NCBI GenBank assembly: GCA_964016885.1
Contig: OZ024741.1
Span: forward strand, 411,570,639 to 411,634,638
Source of the DNA: Eledone cirrhosa
Taxonomy: Eukaryota; Mollusca; Cephalopoda; Octopoda; Eledonidae
DNA: 64,000 bases
Reading direction: 5' to 3'
The position numbers were made by a program, and so were the translations under genes. The stretch's first letter is position 1, and every line of letters starts with the position of its first letter. The notes below the pieces were generated by a model. The model was not told the DNA's origin, did not search any database, and worked only from the letters and a program-made list of their open reading frames with translations. Below, piece by piece: positions 43,501 through 61,300 of the stretch.

Positions 43501-46500
43501 CTACCCTCAATACCACCACCACCTCCCACTACCCTCAATACCACCACCACCCACTACCCTCAATACCACCACCAACAGCCACTATCCTCAATACCACCAC
43601 CACCACCCACTACCCTCAATACCACCACCACCTCCCACTACCCTCAATACCACCACCACCACCCACTACCCTCAATACCACCACCACCCACTACCCTCAA
43701 TACCACCACCACCTCCCACTACCCTCAATACCACCACCACCACCCACTACCCTCAATACCACCACCACCACCCACTACCCTCAATACCACCACCACCCAC
43801 TACCCTCAATACCACCACCAACACCCACTACCCTCAATACCACCACCACCACCCACTACCCTCAATACCACCACCACCTCCCACTACCCTCAATACCACC
43901 ACCACCACCCACTACCCTCAATACCACCACCACCACCCACTAACCTCAATACCACCACCACCCACTAACCTCAATACCACCACCACCCACTAACCTCAAT
44001 ACCACCACCACCTCCCACTACCCTCAATACCACCACCACCCACTACCCTCAATACCACCAACACCCACTACCCTCAATACCACCACCACCACCCACTACT
44101 TTCAATACCACCACCACCCACTACCCTCAATACCACCACCACCCACTACCCTCAATACCACCACCACCCACTACCCTCAATACCACCACCACCCACTACC
44201 CTCAATACCACCACCACCACCCACTACCCTCAATACCACCACCACCCACTACCCTCAATACCACCACCACCCACTACCCTCAATACCACCACCACCTCCC
44301 ACTACCCTCAATACCACCACCACCACCCACTACCCTCAATACCACCACCACCACCCACTACCCTCAATACCACCACCACCCACTACCCTCAATACCACCA
44401 CCAACACCCACTACCCTCAATACCACCACCACCACCCACTACCCTCAATACCACCACCACCTCCCACTACCCTCAATACCACCACCACCACCCACTACCC
44501 TCAATACCACCACCACCACCCACTAACCTCAATACCACCACCACCCACTAACCTCAATACCACCACCACCCACTAACCTCAATACCACCACCACCCACTA
44601 ACCTCAATACCACCACCACCACCCACTAACCTCAATACCACCACCACCACCCACTACACTCAATACCACCACCACCACCCACTACCCTCAATACCACCAC
44701 CACCACCCACTACCCTCAATACCACCACCACCACCCACTACCCTCAATACCACCACCACCACCCACTACCCTCAATACCACCACCACCACCCACTACCCT
44801 CAATACCACCACCACCACCCACTAACCTCAATACCACCACCACCACCCACTACACTCAATACCACCACCACCTCCCCCTACACTCAATACCACCACCACC
44901 ACCCACTACCCTCAATACCACCACCACCCACTAACCTCAATACCACCACCACCCACTACCCTCAATACCACCACCACCTCCCACTACACTCAATACCACC
45001 ACCACCCACTAACCTCAATACCACCACCACCACCCACTACCCTCAATACCACCACCACCACCCACTACCCTCAAATCCACCACCACCCACTATCCTCAAT
45101 ACCACCACCACCACCACCCAATACCCTCAATACCACCACCACCCACTATCCTCAATACCACCACCACCCACTATCCTCAATACCACCACCACCACCCACT
45201 ACCCTCAATATCACCACCACCACCCACTATCCTCAATACCACCACCACCCACTATCCTCAATACCACCACCACCACCCACTACCCTCAATATCACCACCA
45301 CCACCCAATACCCTCAATACCACCACCACCCACTACCCTCAATACCACCACCTCCCACTACCCTCAATACCACCACCACCCACTACCCTCAATATCACCA
45401 CCACCACCCACTAACCTCAATACCACCACCACCCACTACCCTCAATACCACCACCACCCACTACCCTCAATACCACCACCACCCAATACCCTCAATACCA
45501 CCACCACCCAATACCCTCAATACCACCACCACCCACTACCCTCAATATCACCACCACCACCCACTAACCTCAATACCACCACCACCCACTACCCTCAATA
45601 CCACCACCACCCACTACCCTCAATACCACCACCACCCAATACCCTCAATACCACCACCACCCACTATCCTCAATACCACCACCACCCACTACCCTCAATA
45701 TCACCACCACCACCCACTACCCTCAATACCACCACCTCCCACTACCCTCAATACCACCACCACCCACTACCCTCAATATCACCACCACCACCCACTAACC
45801 TCAATACCACCACCACCCACTAACCTCAATACCACCACCACCACCCACTACCCTCAATACCACCACCACCCAATACCCTCAATACCACCACCACCCAATA
45901 CCCTCAATACCACCACCACCCACTACCCTCAATACCACCACCACCCACTACCCTCAATATCACCACCACCACCCACTATCCTCAATACCACCACCTCCCA
46001 CTACCCTCAATACCACCACCACCCACTACCCTCAATATCACCACCACCACCCACTATCCTCAATACCACCACCACCCACTACCCTCAATACCACCACCAC
46101 CCACTATCCTCAATACCACCACCACCCAATACCCTCAATACCACCACCACCCACTACCCTCAATACCACCACCACCCACTACCCTCAATATCACCACCAC
46201 CACCCACTATCCTCAATACCACCACCACCCACTACCCTCAATACCACCACCACCCACTACCCTCAATATCACCACCACCACCCACTATCCTCAATACCAC
46301 CACCTCCCACTACCCTCAATACCACCACCACCCACTAACCTCAATATCACCACCACCACCCACTAACCTCAATACCACCACCACCCACTAACCTCAATAC
46401 CACCACCACCACCCACTACCCTCAATACCACCACCACCCAATACCCTCAATACCACCACCTCCCACTACCCTCAATACCACCACCACCCACTAACCTCAA

Positions 46501-49500
46501 TATCACCACCACCACCCACTAACCTCAATACCACCACCACCCACTAACCTCAATACCACCACCACCACCCACTACCCTCAATACCACCACCACCCAATAC
46601 CCTCAATACCACCACCACCCACTATCCTCAATACCACCACCACCCACTAACCTCAATATCACCACCACCACCCACTATCCTCAATACCACCACCACCCAC
46701 TACCCTCAATACCACCACCACCCACTACCCTCAATATCACCACCACCACCCACTATCCTCAATACCACCACCACCCACTAACCTCAATACCACCACCACC
46801 CACTACCCTCAATACCACCACCACCCACTAACCTCAATATCACCACCACCACCCACTATCCTCAATACCACCACCACCCACTACCCTCAATATCACCACC
46901 ACCACCCACTATCCTCAATACCACCACCACCCACTAACCTCAATACCACCACCACCCACTACCCTCAATACCACCACCACCCACTAACCTCAATACCACC
47001 ACCACCACCCACTAACCTCAATATCACCACCACCACCCACTACCCTCAATACCACCACCACCCACTACCCTCAATACCACCACCACCCAATACCCTCAAT
47101 ACCACCACCACCCACTACCCTCAATACCACCACCACCCACTAACCTCAATACCACCACCACCCACTAACCTCAATACCACCACCACCCAATACCCTCAAT
47201 ACCACCACCACCCAATACCCTCAATACCACCACCACCCAATACCCTCAATACCACCACCACCCACTAACCTCAATACCACCACCACCCACTAACCTCAAT
47301 ACCACCACCACCCACTATCCTCAATACCACCACCACCCACTACCCTCAATATCACCACCACCACCCACTATCCTCAATACCACCACCACCCACTAACCTC
47401 AATACCACCACCACCCACTATCCTCAATACCACCACCACCCACTACCCTCAATATCACCACCACCACCCACTATCCTCAATACCACCACCTCCCACTACC
47501 CTCAATACCACCACCACCCAATACCCTCAATACCACCACCACCCACTACCCTCAATACCACCACCACCCACTAACCTCAATACCACCACCACCCAATACC
47601 CTCAATACCACCACCACCCACTACCCTCAATACCACCACCACCCACTAACCTCAATACCACCACCACCCACTACCCTCAATACCACCACCACCCACTAAC
47701 CTCAATATCACCACCACCACCCACTATCCTCAATACCACCACCACCCACTAACCTCAATACCACCACCACCCACTAACCTCAATACCACCACCACCCACT
47801 AACCTCAATATCACCACCTCCCACTACCCTCAATACCACCACCACCACCCACTACCCTCAATACCACCACCACCCACTACCCTCAATAACACCACCACCC
47901 ACTAACCTCAATATCACCACCACCACCCACTATCCTCAATACCACCACCACCCACTACCCTCAATACCACCACCACCCACTATCCTCAATACCACCACCA
48001 CCCACTAACCTCAATATCACCACCACCACCCACTATCCTCAATACCACCACCACCCACTACCCTCAATACCACCACCACCCACTAACCTCAATACCACCA
48101 CCACCCACTACCCTCAATACCACCACCACCCACTAACCTCAATATCACCACCACCACCCACTATCCTCAATACCACCACCACCCACTACCCTCAATACCA
48201 CCACCACCACCCACTACCCTCAATACCACCACCACCCAATACCCTCAATACCACCACCACCCACTATCCTCAATACCACCACCACCCACTAACCTCAATA
48301 TCACCACCACCACCCACTATCCTCAATACCACCACCACCCACTAACCTCAATATCACCACCACCACCCACTATCCTCAATACCACCACCACCCACTAACC
48401 TCAATACCACCACCACCCACTACCCTCAATACCACCACCACCCACTACCCTCAATACCACCACCACCCAATACCCTCAATACCACCACCACCCACTATCC
48501 TCAATACCACCACCACCACCCACTATCCTCAATACCACCACCACCACCACCCACTATCCTCAATACCACCACCACCACCACCCACTAACCTCAATATCAC
48601 CACCACCACCCACTATCCTCAATACCACCACCACCACCACCCACTACCCTCAATACCACCACCACCCACTATGCTCAATACCACCACCACCACCACCCAC
48701 TACCCTCAATACCACCACCACCACCCACTACCCTCAATACCACCACCACCCACTACCCTCAATACCACCACCACCACCCACTACACTCAATCCCACCAAC
48801 ACCACCCACTACCCTCAATACCACCACCACCACCCACTACCCTCAATACCACCACCACCACCCACTACACTCAATCCCACCACCACCACCCACTACCCTC
48901 AATACCACCACCACCACCCACTACACTCAATACCACCACCACCCACTACCCTCAATACCACCACCACCACCCACTACCCTCAATACCACCACCACCACCC
49001 ATTACCCTCAATATCACCACCACCCACTACCCTCAATACCACCACCACCACCCACTACCCTCAATACCACCACCACCCACTACCCTCAATACCACCACCA
49101 CCACCACCCACTACACTCAATACCACCACCACCACCCACTACCCTCAATACCACCACCACCACCCACTACACTCAATACCACCACCACCACCCACTAACC
49201 TCAATACCACCACCACCACCCACTACACTCAATACCACCACCACCACCCACTAACCTCAATACCACCACCACCACCACCCACTACCCTCAATACCACCAC
49301 CACCACCCACTACCCTCAATACCACCACCACCACCCACTACCCTCAATACCACCACCACCACCCACTACACTCAATACCACCACCACCCACTACCCTCAA
49401 TACCACCACCACCACCCACTACCCTCAATACCACCACCACCCACTACCCTCAATACCACCACCACCCACTACCCTCAATACCACCACCACCCACTACCCT

Positions 49501-52500
49501 CAATACAAGCACCACCACCCACTACCCTCAATACCACCACCACACACTACCCTCAATACCACCACCACCACCCACTACCCTCAATATCACCACCACCACC
49601 CACTACACTCAATACCACCACCACCACCCACTACCCTCAATACCACCACCACCCACTACCCTCAATACCACCGGCACCACCCACTACCCTCAATACCACC
49701 ACCAGCACCCACTACCCTCAATACCACCACCACCACCCACTACCCTCAATACCACCACCACCACCCTCAATACCACCACCACCACCCACTACCCTCAATA
49801 CCACCACCACCCACTACCCTCAATACCACCACCACCACCCTCAATACCACCACCACCACCACCATACTCAACACCAACACCACCACCCACTACCCTCAAT
49901 ACCACCACCACCACCCACTACCCTCAATACCATCACCACCACACACTACCCTCAATACCACCACCACCACCACCATACTCAACACCAACACCACCACCCA
50001 CTACCCCCAATACCACCACCACCACCCACTACCCTCAATACCACCACCACCACCCACTACCCTCAATACCACCACCACCACCCACTATCCTCAATACCAC
50101 CACCACCACCCACTACCCTCAATACCACCACCACCACCCACTATCCTCAATACCACCACCACCACCCACTACCCTCAATACCACCACCACCACCCACTAC
50201 CCTCAATACCACCAACACCACCCACTACCCTCAATACCACCACCACCACCCACTACACTCAATACCACCACCACCCACTACCCTCAATACCACCACCACC
50301 CACTACCCTCAATACCACCACCACCACCCACTACCCTCAATACCACCACCACCCACTACCCTCAATACCACCACCACCCACTACCCTCAATACCACCACC
50401 ACCCACTACCCTCAATACCACCACCACCACCCACTACCCTCAATATCACCACCACCACCCACTACCCTCAATATCACCACCACCACCCACTACCCTCAAT
50501 ACCACCACCACCCACTACCCTCAATACCACCACCACCACCCACTACCCTCAATACAAGCACCACCACACACTACCCTCAATACCACCACCACCCACTACC
50601 CTCAATATCACCAGCACCACCCACTACCCTCAATAGCACCACCACCCACTACCCTCAATACCACCGCCACCCACTACCCTCAATACCACCACCACCACCC
50701 ACTACCCTCAATACAAGCACCACCACACACTACCCTCAATACCACCACCACCCACTACCCTCAATATCACCAGCACCACCCACTACACTCAATACCACCA
50801 CCACCCACTACCCTCAATACCACCACCACCCACTACCCTCAATACCACCACCACCCACTACCCTCAATATCACCACCACCACCCACTACCCTCAATATCA
50901 CCACCACCACCCACTACCCTCAATACCACCACCACCCACTACCCTCAATACCACCACCACCACCCACTACCCTCAATACAAGCACCACCACACACTACCC
51001 TCAATACCACCACCACCCACTACCCTCAATATCACCAGCACCACCCACTACCCTCAATACCACCGCCACCCACTACCCTCAATACCACCACCACCCACTA
51101 CCCTCAATATCACCAGCACCACCCACTACCCTCAATACCACCACCACCCACTACCCTCAATATCACCAGCACCACCCACTACCCTCAATACCACCACCAC
51201 CCACTACCCTCAATACCACCACCACCCACTACCCTCAATATCACCAGCACCACCCACTACCCTCAATACCACCACCACCCACTACCCTCAATATCACCAG
51301 CACCACCCACTACCCTCAATACCACCACCACCCACTACCCTCAATACCACCACCACCCACTACCCTCAATATCACCAGCACCACCCACTACCCTCAATAC
51401 CACCACCACCCACTACCCTCAATACCACCACCACCCACTACCCTCAATACCACCACCACCACCCACTACCCTCAATACAAGCACCACCACACACTACCCT
51501 CAATACCACCACCACCCACTACCCTCAATATCACCAGCACCACCCACTACCCTCAATACCACCGCCACCCACTACCCTCAATACCACCACCACCCACTAC
51601 CCTCAATATCACCAGCACCACCCACTACCCTCAATACCACCACCACCCACTACCCTCAATATCACCAGCACCACCCACTACCCTCAATACCACCACCACC
51701 CACTACCCTCAATACCACCACCACCCACTACCCTCAATATCACCAGCACCACCCACTACCCTCAATACCACCGCCACCCACTACCCTCAATACCACCACC
51801 ACCCACTACCCTCAATATCACCAGCACCACCCACTACCCTCAATACCACCACCACCCACTACCCTCAATATCACCAGCACCACCCACTACCCTCAATACC
51901 ACCACCACCCACTACCCTCAATACCACCACCACCCACTACCCTCAATATCACCACCACCACCCACTACCCTCAATACCACCACCACCCACTACCCTCAAT
52001 ACCACCACCACCCACTACACTCAATACCACCACCACCCACTACCCTCAATACCACCACCACCCACTACCCTCAATATCACCACCACCACCCACTACCCTC
52101 AATACCACCACCACCCACTACACTCAATACCACCACCACCCACTACCCTCAATACCACCACCACCCACTACCCTCAATACCACCACCACCCACTACACTC
52201 AATACCACCACCTCCCACTACCCTCAATACCACCACCACCCACTACCCTCAATACCACCACCACCCACTACCCTCAATACCACCACCACCCACTACCCTC
52301 AATACCACCACCACCACCCACTACCCTCAATATCACCACCACCACCCACTACCCTCAATACCACCACCACCACCCACTACCCTCAATACAAGCACCACCA
52401 CCCACTACCCTCAATACCACCACCACCCACTACCCTCAATACCACCACCACCCACTACCCTCAATATCACCAGCACCACCCACTACCCTCAATACCACCA

Positions 52501-55279
52501 CCACCCACTACCCTCAATACCACCACCACCTCCCACTACACTCAATACCACCACCACCCACTACCCTCAATACCACCACTTCCCACTACCCTCAATACCA
52601 CCACCACCCACTACCCTCAATACCACCACCACCACACACTACCCTCAATACCACCACCACCCACTACCCTCAATACCACCACCACCCACTACCCTCAATA
52701 CCACCACCACCACACACTACCCTCAATACCAGCACCACCCACTACCCTCAATAGCACCACCACCCACTACCCTCAATACCACCGCCACCCACTACCCTCA
52801 ATACCACCACCACCCACTACCCTCAATACCACCACCACCACCCACTACCCTCAATACCACCACCACCCACTACCCTCAATACCACCACCACCCACTACCC
52901 TCAATACCACCACCACCACCCACTACCCTCAATACCACCACTTCCCACTACACTCAATACCACCACCACCCACTACCCTCAATACCACCACCACCCACTA
53001 CCCTCAATATCACCACCACCACCCACTACCCTCAATATCACCACCACCCACTACCCTCAATACCACCACCACCCACTACCCTCAATACCACCAGCACCAC
53101 CCACTACCCTCAATACCACCACCACCCACTACCCTCAATACCACCACCACCCACTACCCTCAATACCACCACCTCCCACTACCCTCAATACCACCACCAC
53201 CACCCACTACCCTCAATACCACCACCACCCACTACCCTCAATACCACCACCACCACCCACTACCCTCAATACCACCACCACCCACTACCCTCAATACCAC
53301 CACCACCACCCACTACCCTCAATACCACCACCACCCACTACCCTCAATACCACCACCACCCACTACCCTCAATACCACCACCACCCACTACCCTCAATAC
53401 CACCACCACCACCCACTACACTCAATACCACCACCACCACCCACTACCCTCAATACCACCACCACCACCCACTACCCTCAATACCACCACCACCCACTAC
53501 CCTCAATACCACCACCACCACCCACTACCCTCAATACCACCACCACCCACTACCCTCAATACCACCACCACCACCCACTACCCTCAATACCACCACCACC
53601 CACTACCCTCAATACCACCACCACCACCCACTACCCTCAATACCACCACCACCCACTACCCTCAATACCACCACCACCCACTACCCTCAATACCACCACC
53701 TCCCACTACCCTCAATACCACCACCACCACCCACTACCCTCAATACCACCACCACCCACTACCCTCAATACCACCACCACCACCCACTACCCTCAATACC
53801 ACCACCACCCACTACCCTCAATACCACCACCACCACCCACTACCCTCAATACCACCACCACCCACTAACCTCAATATCACCACCACCACCCACTACCCTC
53901 AATACCACACCACCCACTACCCTCAATACCACCACCACCACCCACTACACTCAATACCACCACCACCACCCACTACCCTCAATACCACCACCACCACCCA
54001 CTACCCTCAATACCACCACCACCCACTACCCTCAATACCACCACCACCACCCACTACCCTCAATACCACCACCACCCACTACCCTCAATACCACCACCAC
54101 CACCCACTACCCTCAATACCACCACCACCCACTACCCTCAATACCACCACCTCCCACTACCCTCAATACCACCACCACCACCCACTACCCTCAATACCAC
54201 CACCACCCACTACCCTCAATACCACCACCACCACCCACTACCCTCAATACCACCACCACCCACTACCCTCAATACCACCACCTCCCACTACCCTCAATAC
54301 CACCACCACCACCCACTACCCTCAATACCACCACCACCCACTACCCTCAATACCACCACCACCACCCACTACCCTCAATACCACCACCACCCACTACCCT
54401 CAATACCACCACCACCACCCACTACCCTCAATACCACCACCACCCACTACCCTCAATACCACCACCACCCACTACCCTCAATACCACCACCACCCACTAC
54501 CCTCAATACCACCACCACCACCCACTACACTCAATACCACCACCACCACCCACTACCCTCAATACCACCACCACCACCCACTACCCTCAATATCACCACC
54601 ACCCACTACCCTCAATACCACCACCACCCACTACCCTCAATACCACCACCACCACCCACTACCCTCAATACCACCACCACCCACTACCCTCAATACCACC
54701 ACCACCCACTACCCTCAATACCACCACCACAACCCACTACCCTCAATACCACCACCACCCACTACCCTCAATATCACCACCACCACCCACTACCCTCAAT
54801 ATCACCACTACCCACTACCCTCAATACCACCACCACCCACTACCCTCAATACCACCACCACCCACTACCCTCAATACCACCACCACCCACTTACCCTCAA
54901 TACCACCACCACCACCCACTACCCTCAATACCACCACCACCCACTACCCTCAATACCACCACCACCCACTATCCTCAATACCACCACCACCACCCACTAC
55001 CCTCAATACCACCACCACCACCCACTACCCTCAATACCACCACCACCCACTACCCTCAATACCACCACCACCCACTACCCTCAATACCACCACCACCCAC
55101 TACCCTCAATACCACCACCACCACCCACTACCCTCAATACCACCACCACCCACTACCCTCAATATCACCACCACCACCCACTACCCTCAATATCACCACT
55201 ACCCACTACCCTCAATACCACCACCACCCACTACCCTCAATACCACCACCACCCACTACCCTCAATACCACCACCACCC

Positions 55280-58200
55280 ACTACCCTCAATACCACCACC
55301 ACCCACTATCCTCAATACCACCACCACCACCCACTACCCTCAATACCACCATTACCACCCACTACCCTCAATACCACCACCACCACCCACTACCCTCAAT
55401 ACCACCACCACCACCCACTACCCTCAATACCACCACCACCCACTACCCTCAATACCACCACCACCCACTATCCTCAATACCACCACCACCACCCACTAAC
55501 CTCAATACCACCATTACCACCCACTATCCTCAATACCACCACCACCACCCACTACCCTCAATACCACCATTACCACCCACTACCCTCCTTACCACCACCA
55601 CCACCCACTACCCTCAATACCACCACCACCCACTACCCTCAATATCACCACCACCACCCACTACCCTCAATACCACCACCACCCACTACCCTCAATACCA
55701 CCACCACCACCCACTACCCTCAATACCACCACCACCACCCACTACCCTCAATACCACCACCACCACCCACTACACTCAATACCACCACCACCCACTACCC
55801 TCAATACCACCACCACCCACTACCCTCAATATCACCACCACCACCCACTACCCTCAATACCACCACCACCCACTACCCTCAATACCACCACCACCCACTA
55901 CCCTCAATACCACCACCACCCACTACCCTCAATACCACCACCACCCACTACCCTCAATACCACCACCACCACCCACTACCCTCAATTCACCACCACCACC
56001 CACTACCCTCAATATCACCACCACCACCCACTACCCTCAATACCACCACCACCCACTACCCTCAATACCACCACCACCACCCACTACCCTCAATACAAGC
56101 ACCACCACCCTCAATACCACCACCACCCACTACCCTCAATATCACCAGCACCACCCACTACCCTCAATAGCACCACCACCCACTACCCTCAATACCACCG
56201 CCACCCACTACCCTCAATACCACCACCACCACCCACTACCCTCAATACCACCACCACCCACTACCCTCAATACCACCACCACCACACACTACCCTCAATA
56301 CCACCACCACCCACTACCCTCAATATCACCAGCACCACCCACTACCCTCAATAGCACCACCACCCACTACCCTCAATACCACCGCCACCCACTACCCTCA
56401 ATACCACCACCACCCACTACCCTCAATACCACCACCACCACCCACTACCCTCAATACCACCACCACCCACTACCCTCAATACCACCACCACCCACTACCC
56501 TCAATACCACCACCACCCACTACCCTCAATACCACCACCTCCCACTACCCTCAATACCACCACCACCACCCACTACCCTCAATACCACCACCACCCACTA
56601 CCCTCAATACCACCACCACCACCCACTACCCTCAATACCACCACCACCCACTACCCTCAATACCACCACCACCCACTACCCTCAATACCACCACCACCAC
56701 CCACTACCCTCAATACCACCACCACCCACTACCCTCAATACCACCACCACCACCCACTACCCTCAATACCACCACCACCCACTACCCTCAATACCACCAC
56801 CACCCACTACCCTCAATACCACCACCACCACCCACTACCCTCAATACCACCACCACCCACTACCCTCAATACCACCACCACCACCCACTACCCTCAATAC
56901 CACCACCACCCACTACCCTCAATACCACCACCACCACCCACTACACTCAATACCACCACCACCACCCACTACCCTCAATACCACCACCACCCACTACCCT
57001 CAATACCACCACCACCACCCACTACCCTCAATACCACCACCACCACCCACTACCTCAATACCACCACCACCACCCACTACCCTCAATACCACCACCACCC
57101 ACTACCCTCAATACCACCACCACCACCCACTACCCTCAATACCACCACCACCCACTACCCTCAATACCACCACCACCCACTACCCTCAATACCACCACCA
57201 CCACCCACTACCCTCAATACCACCACCACCCACTACCCTCAATACCACCACCACCACCCACTACCCTCAATACCACCACCACCCACTACCCTCAATACCA
57301 CCACCACCACCCACTACACTCAATACCACCACCACCACCCACTACCCTCAATACCACCACCACCACCCACTACCCTCAATACCACCACCACCCCACTACC
57401 CTCAATACCACCACCACCCACTACCCTCAATACCACCACCACCACCCACTACCCTCAATACCACCACCACCCACTACCCTCAATACCACCACCACCACCC
57501 ACTACCCTCAATACCACCACCACCACCCACTACCCTCAATACCACCACCACCCACTACCCTCAATACCACCACCACCCACTACCCTCAATACCACCACCA
57601 CCACCCACTACCCTCAATACCACCACCACCCACTACCCTCAATATCACCACCACCACCCACTACCCTCAATATCACCACCACCCACTACCCTCAATACCA
57701 CCACCACCCACTACCCTCAATACCACCACCACCCACTACCCTCAATACCACCACCACCCACTACCCTCAATACCACCACCACCCACTACCCTCAATACCA
57801 CCACCACCACCCACTACCCTCAATACCACCACCACCCACTACCCTCAATACCACCACCACCCACTATCCTCAATACCACCACCACCACCCACTACCCTCA
57901 ATACCACCATTACCACCCACTACCCTCAATACCACCACCACCACCCACTACCCTCAATACCACCACCACCACCCACTACCCTCAATACCACCACCACCCA
58001 CTACCCTCAATACCACCACCACCCACTACCCTCAATACCACCACCACCACCCACTACCCTCAATACCACCACCACCCACTACCCTCAATACCACCACCAC
58101 CCACTACCCTCAATACCACCACCACCACCCACTACCCTCAATACCACCACCACCCACTACCCTCAATACCACCACCACCCACTATCCTCAATACCACCAC

Positions 58201-58340
58201 CACCACCCACTAACCTCAATACCACCATTACCACCCACTATCCTCAATACCACCACCACCACCCACTACCCTCAATACCACCATTACCACCCACTACCCT
58301 CCTTACCACCACCACCACCCACTACCCTCAATACCACCAC
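55280..58340. repeat. Diverged about 2.6-kb block duplication in the C-rich satellite
   Basis: The rare combinations CCATTACCACCC, CTCCTTACC and CACTAACCT occur in the same order at about 55306-55600 and 57864-58320. Offsets are 2,558 to 2,714 bp, growing because extra units lie between. A further cluster of CTCCTTACC units occupies 61390-63320. Confidence 0.65.
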
Positions 58341-61300
58341 CACCACCCACTACCCTCAATACCACCACCACCAACCACTATCCTCAATACCACCACCTCC
58401 CACTACACTCAATACCACCACCACCACCCACTAGACTCAATACCACCACCACCACCCACTACCCTCAATACCACCACCACCACCCACTACCCTCTATACC
58501 ACCACCACCACCCACCACCCTCAATACCACCACCACCACCCACTACCCTCAATACCACCACCACCACCCACTATCCTCAATACCACCACCACCACCCACT
58601 ACCCTCAATACCACCAGCACCACCCACTACCCTCAATACCACCACCACCACCCACTATTCTCAATATCACCACCACCACCCTCTACCCTCAATACCACCA
58701 CCACCACCCACTACCCTCAATACCACCACCACCACCCACTACCCTCAATACCACCACCACCACCCACTACCCTCAATACCACCTCCACCACCCACTACCC
58801 TCAATACCACCACCACCACCCACTATCCTCAATACCACCACCACCACCCACTACCCTCAATACCACCACCACCACCCACTATCCTCAATACCACCAGCAC
58901 CACCCACTACCCTCAATACCACCACCACCCACTAACCTCAATACCACCACCACCCACTACCCTCAATACCACCACCACCACCCACTACCCTCAATACCAC
59001 CACCACCACCCACTACACTCAATACCACCACCACCACCCACTACCCTCAATACCACCACCACCCATTACCCTCAATACCACCACCACCCACTACCCTCAA
59101 TACCACCACCACCCACTACCCTCAATACCACCACCTCCCACTACCCTCAATACCACCACCACCACCCACTACCCTCAATACCACCACCACCCACTACCCT
59201 CAATACCACCACCACCCACTACCCTCAATACCACCACCACCCACTACCCTCAATATCACCACCACCACCCACTACCCTCAATATCACCACCACCACCCAC
59301 TAACCTCAATACCACCACCACCCACTACCCTCAATACCACCACCACCCACTACCCTCAATACCACCACCTCCCACTACCCTCAATACCACCACCACCCAC
59401 TACCCTCAATATCACCACCACCACCCACTAACCTCAATACCACCACCACCACCCACTACCCTCAATACCACCACCACCCACTACCCTCAATATCACCACC
59501 ACCACCCACTAACCTCAATACCACCACCACCACCCACTACCCTCAATACCACCACCACCACCCACTACCCTCAATACCACCACCACCCACTACCCTCAAT
59601 ACCACCACCACCCAATACCCTCAATACCACCACCACCCACTATCCTCAATACCACCACCACCCACTACCCTCAATACCACCACCACCCACTATCCTCAAT
59701 ACCACCACCTCCCACTACCCTCAATACCACCACCACCCACTACCCTCAATACCACCACCACCCACTACCCTCAATACCACCACCACCCACTACCCTCAAT
59801 ACCACCACCACCACCCACTACCCTCAATACCACCACCACCACCCACTACCCTCAATACAAGCACCACCACACACTACCCTCAATATCACCAGCACCACCC
59901 ACTACCCTCAATACCACCACCACCACCCACTACCCTCAATACCACCACCACCCACTACCCTCAATACCACCCCCACCCACTACCCTCAATACCACCACCA
60001 CCCACTACCCTCAATACCACCCCCACCCACTACCCTCAATATCACCACCACCACCACCCACTACCCTCAATACCACCACCACCCACTACCCTCAATATCA
60101 CCACCACCACCCACTACCCTCAATATCACCACCACCCACTACCCTCAATATCACCACCACCCACTACCCTCAATACCACCACCACCCACTACCCTCAATA
60201 TCACCACCACCCACTACCCTCAATACCACCACCACCCACTACCCTCAATACCACCACCACCCACTACCCTCAATACCACCACCACCCACTACCCTCAATA
60301 CCACCACCACCCACTACCCTCAATACCACCACCACCCACTACCCTCAATATCACCACCACCCACTACCCTCAATATCACCACCACCCACTACCCTCAATA
60401 CCACCACCACCCACTACCCTCAATATCACCACCACCCACTACCCTCAATACCACCACCACCCACTACCCTCAATATCACCACCACCCACTACCCTCAATA
60501 CCACCACCACCCACTACCCTCAATACCACCACCACCCACTACCCTCAATACCACCACCACCCACTACCCTCAATATCACCACCACCCACTACCCTCAATA
60601 CCACCACCACCCACTACCCTCAATACCACCACCACCACCCACTACCCTCAATACCACCACCACCCACTACCCTCAATATCACCACCACCCACTACCCTCA
60701 ATACCACCACCACCACCCACTACCCTCAATACCACCACCACCCACTACCCTCAATACCACCACCACCCACTACCCTCAATACCACCACCACCCACTACCC
60801 TCAATACCACCACCACCCACTACCCTCAATACCACCACCACCCACTACCCTCAATACCACCACCACCACCCACTACCCTCAATACCACCACCACCCACTA
60901 CCCTCAATACCACCACCACCCACTACCCTCAATACCACCACCACCCACTACCCTCAATACCACCACCACCCACTACCCTCAATACCACCACCACCCACTA
61001 TCCTCAATACCACCACCACCCACTACCCTCAATACCACCACCACCCACTACCCTCAATACCACCACCACCCACTACCCTCAATACCACCACCCACTACCC
61101 TCAATACCACCACCACCCACTACCCTCAATACCACCACCACCCACTACCCTCAATACCACCACCACCACCCACTACCCTCAATACCACCACCACCCACTA
61201 CCCTCAATACCACCACCACCCACTACCCTCAATACCACCACCCACTACCCTCAATACCACCACCACCCACTACCCTCAATACCACCACCACCCACTACCC

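Noticed and set aside
48671..49198. 175-codon Thr/His/Pro ORF
   Set aside because: A chance open stretch in the C-rich satellite; identical units elsewhere contain stops in this frame.
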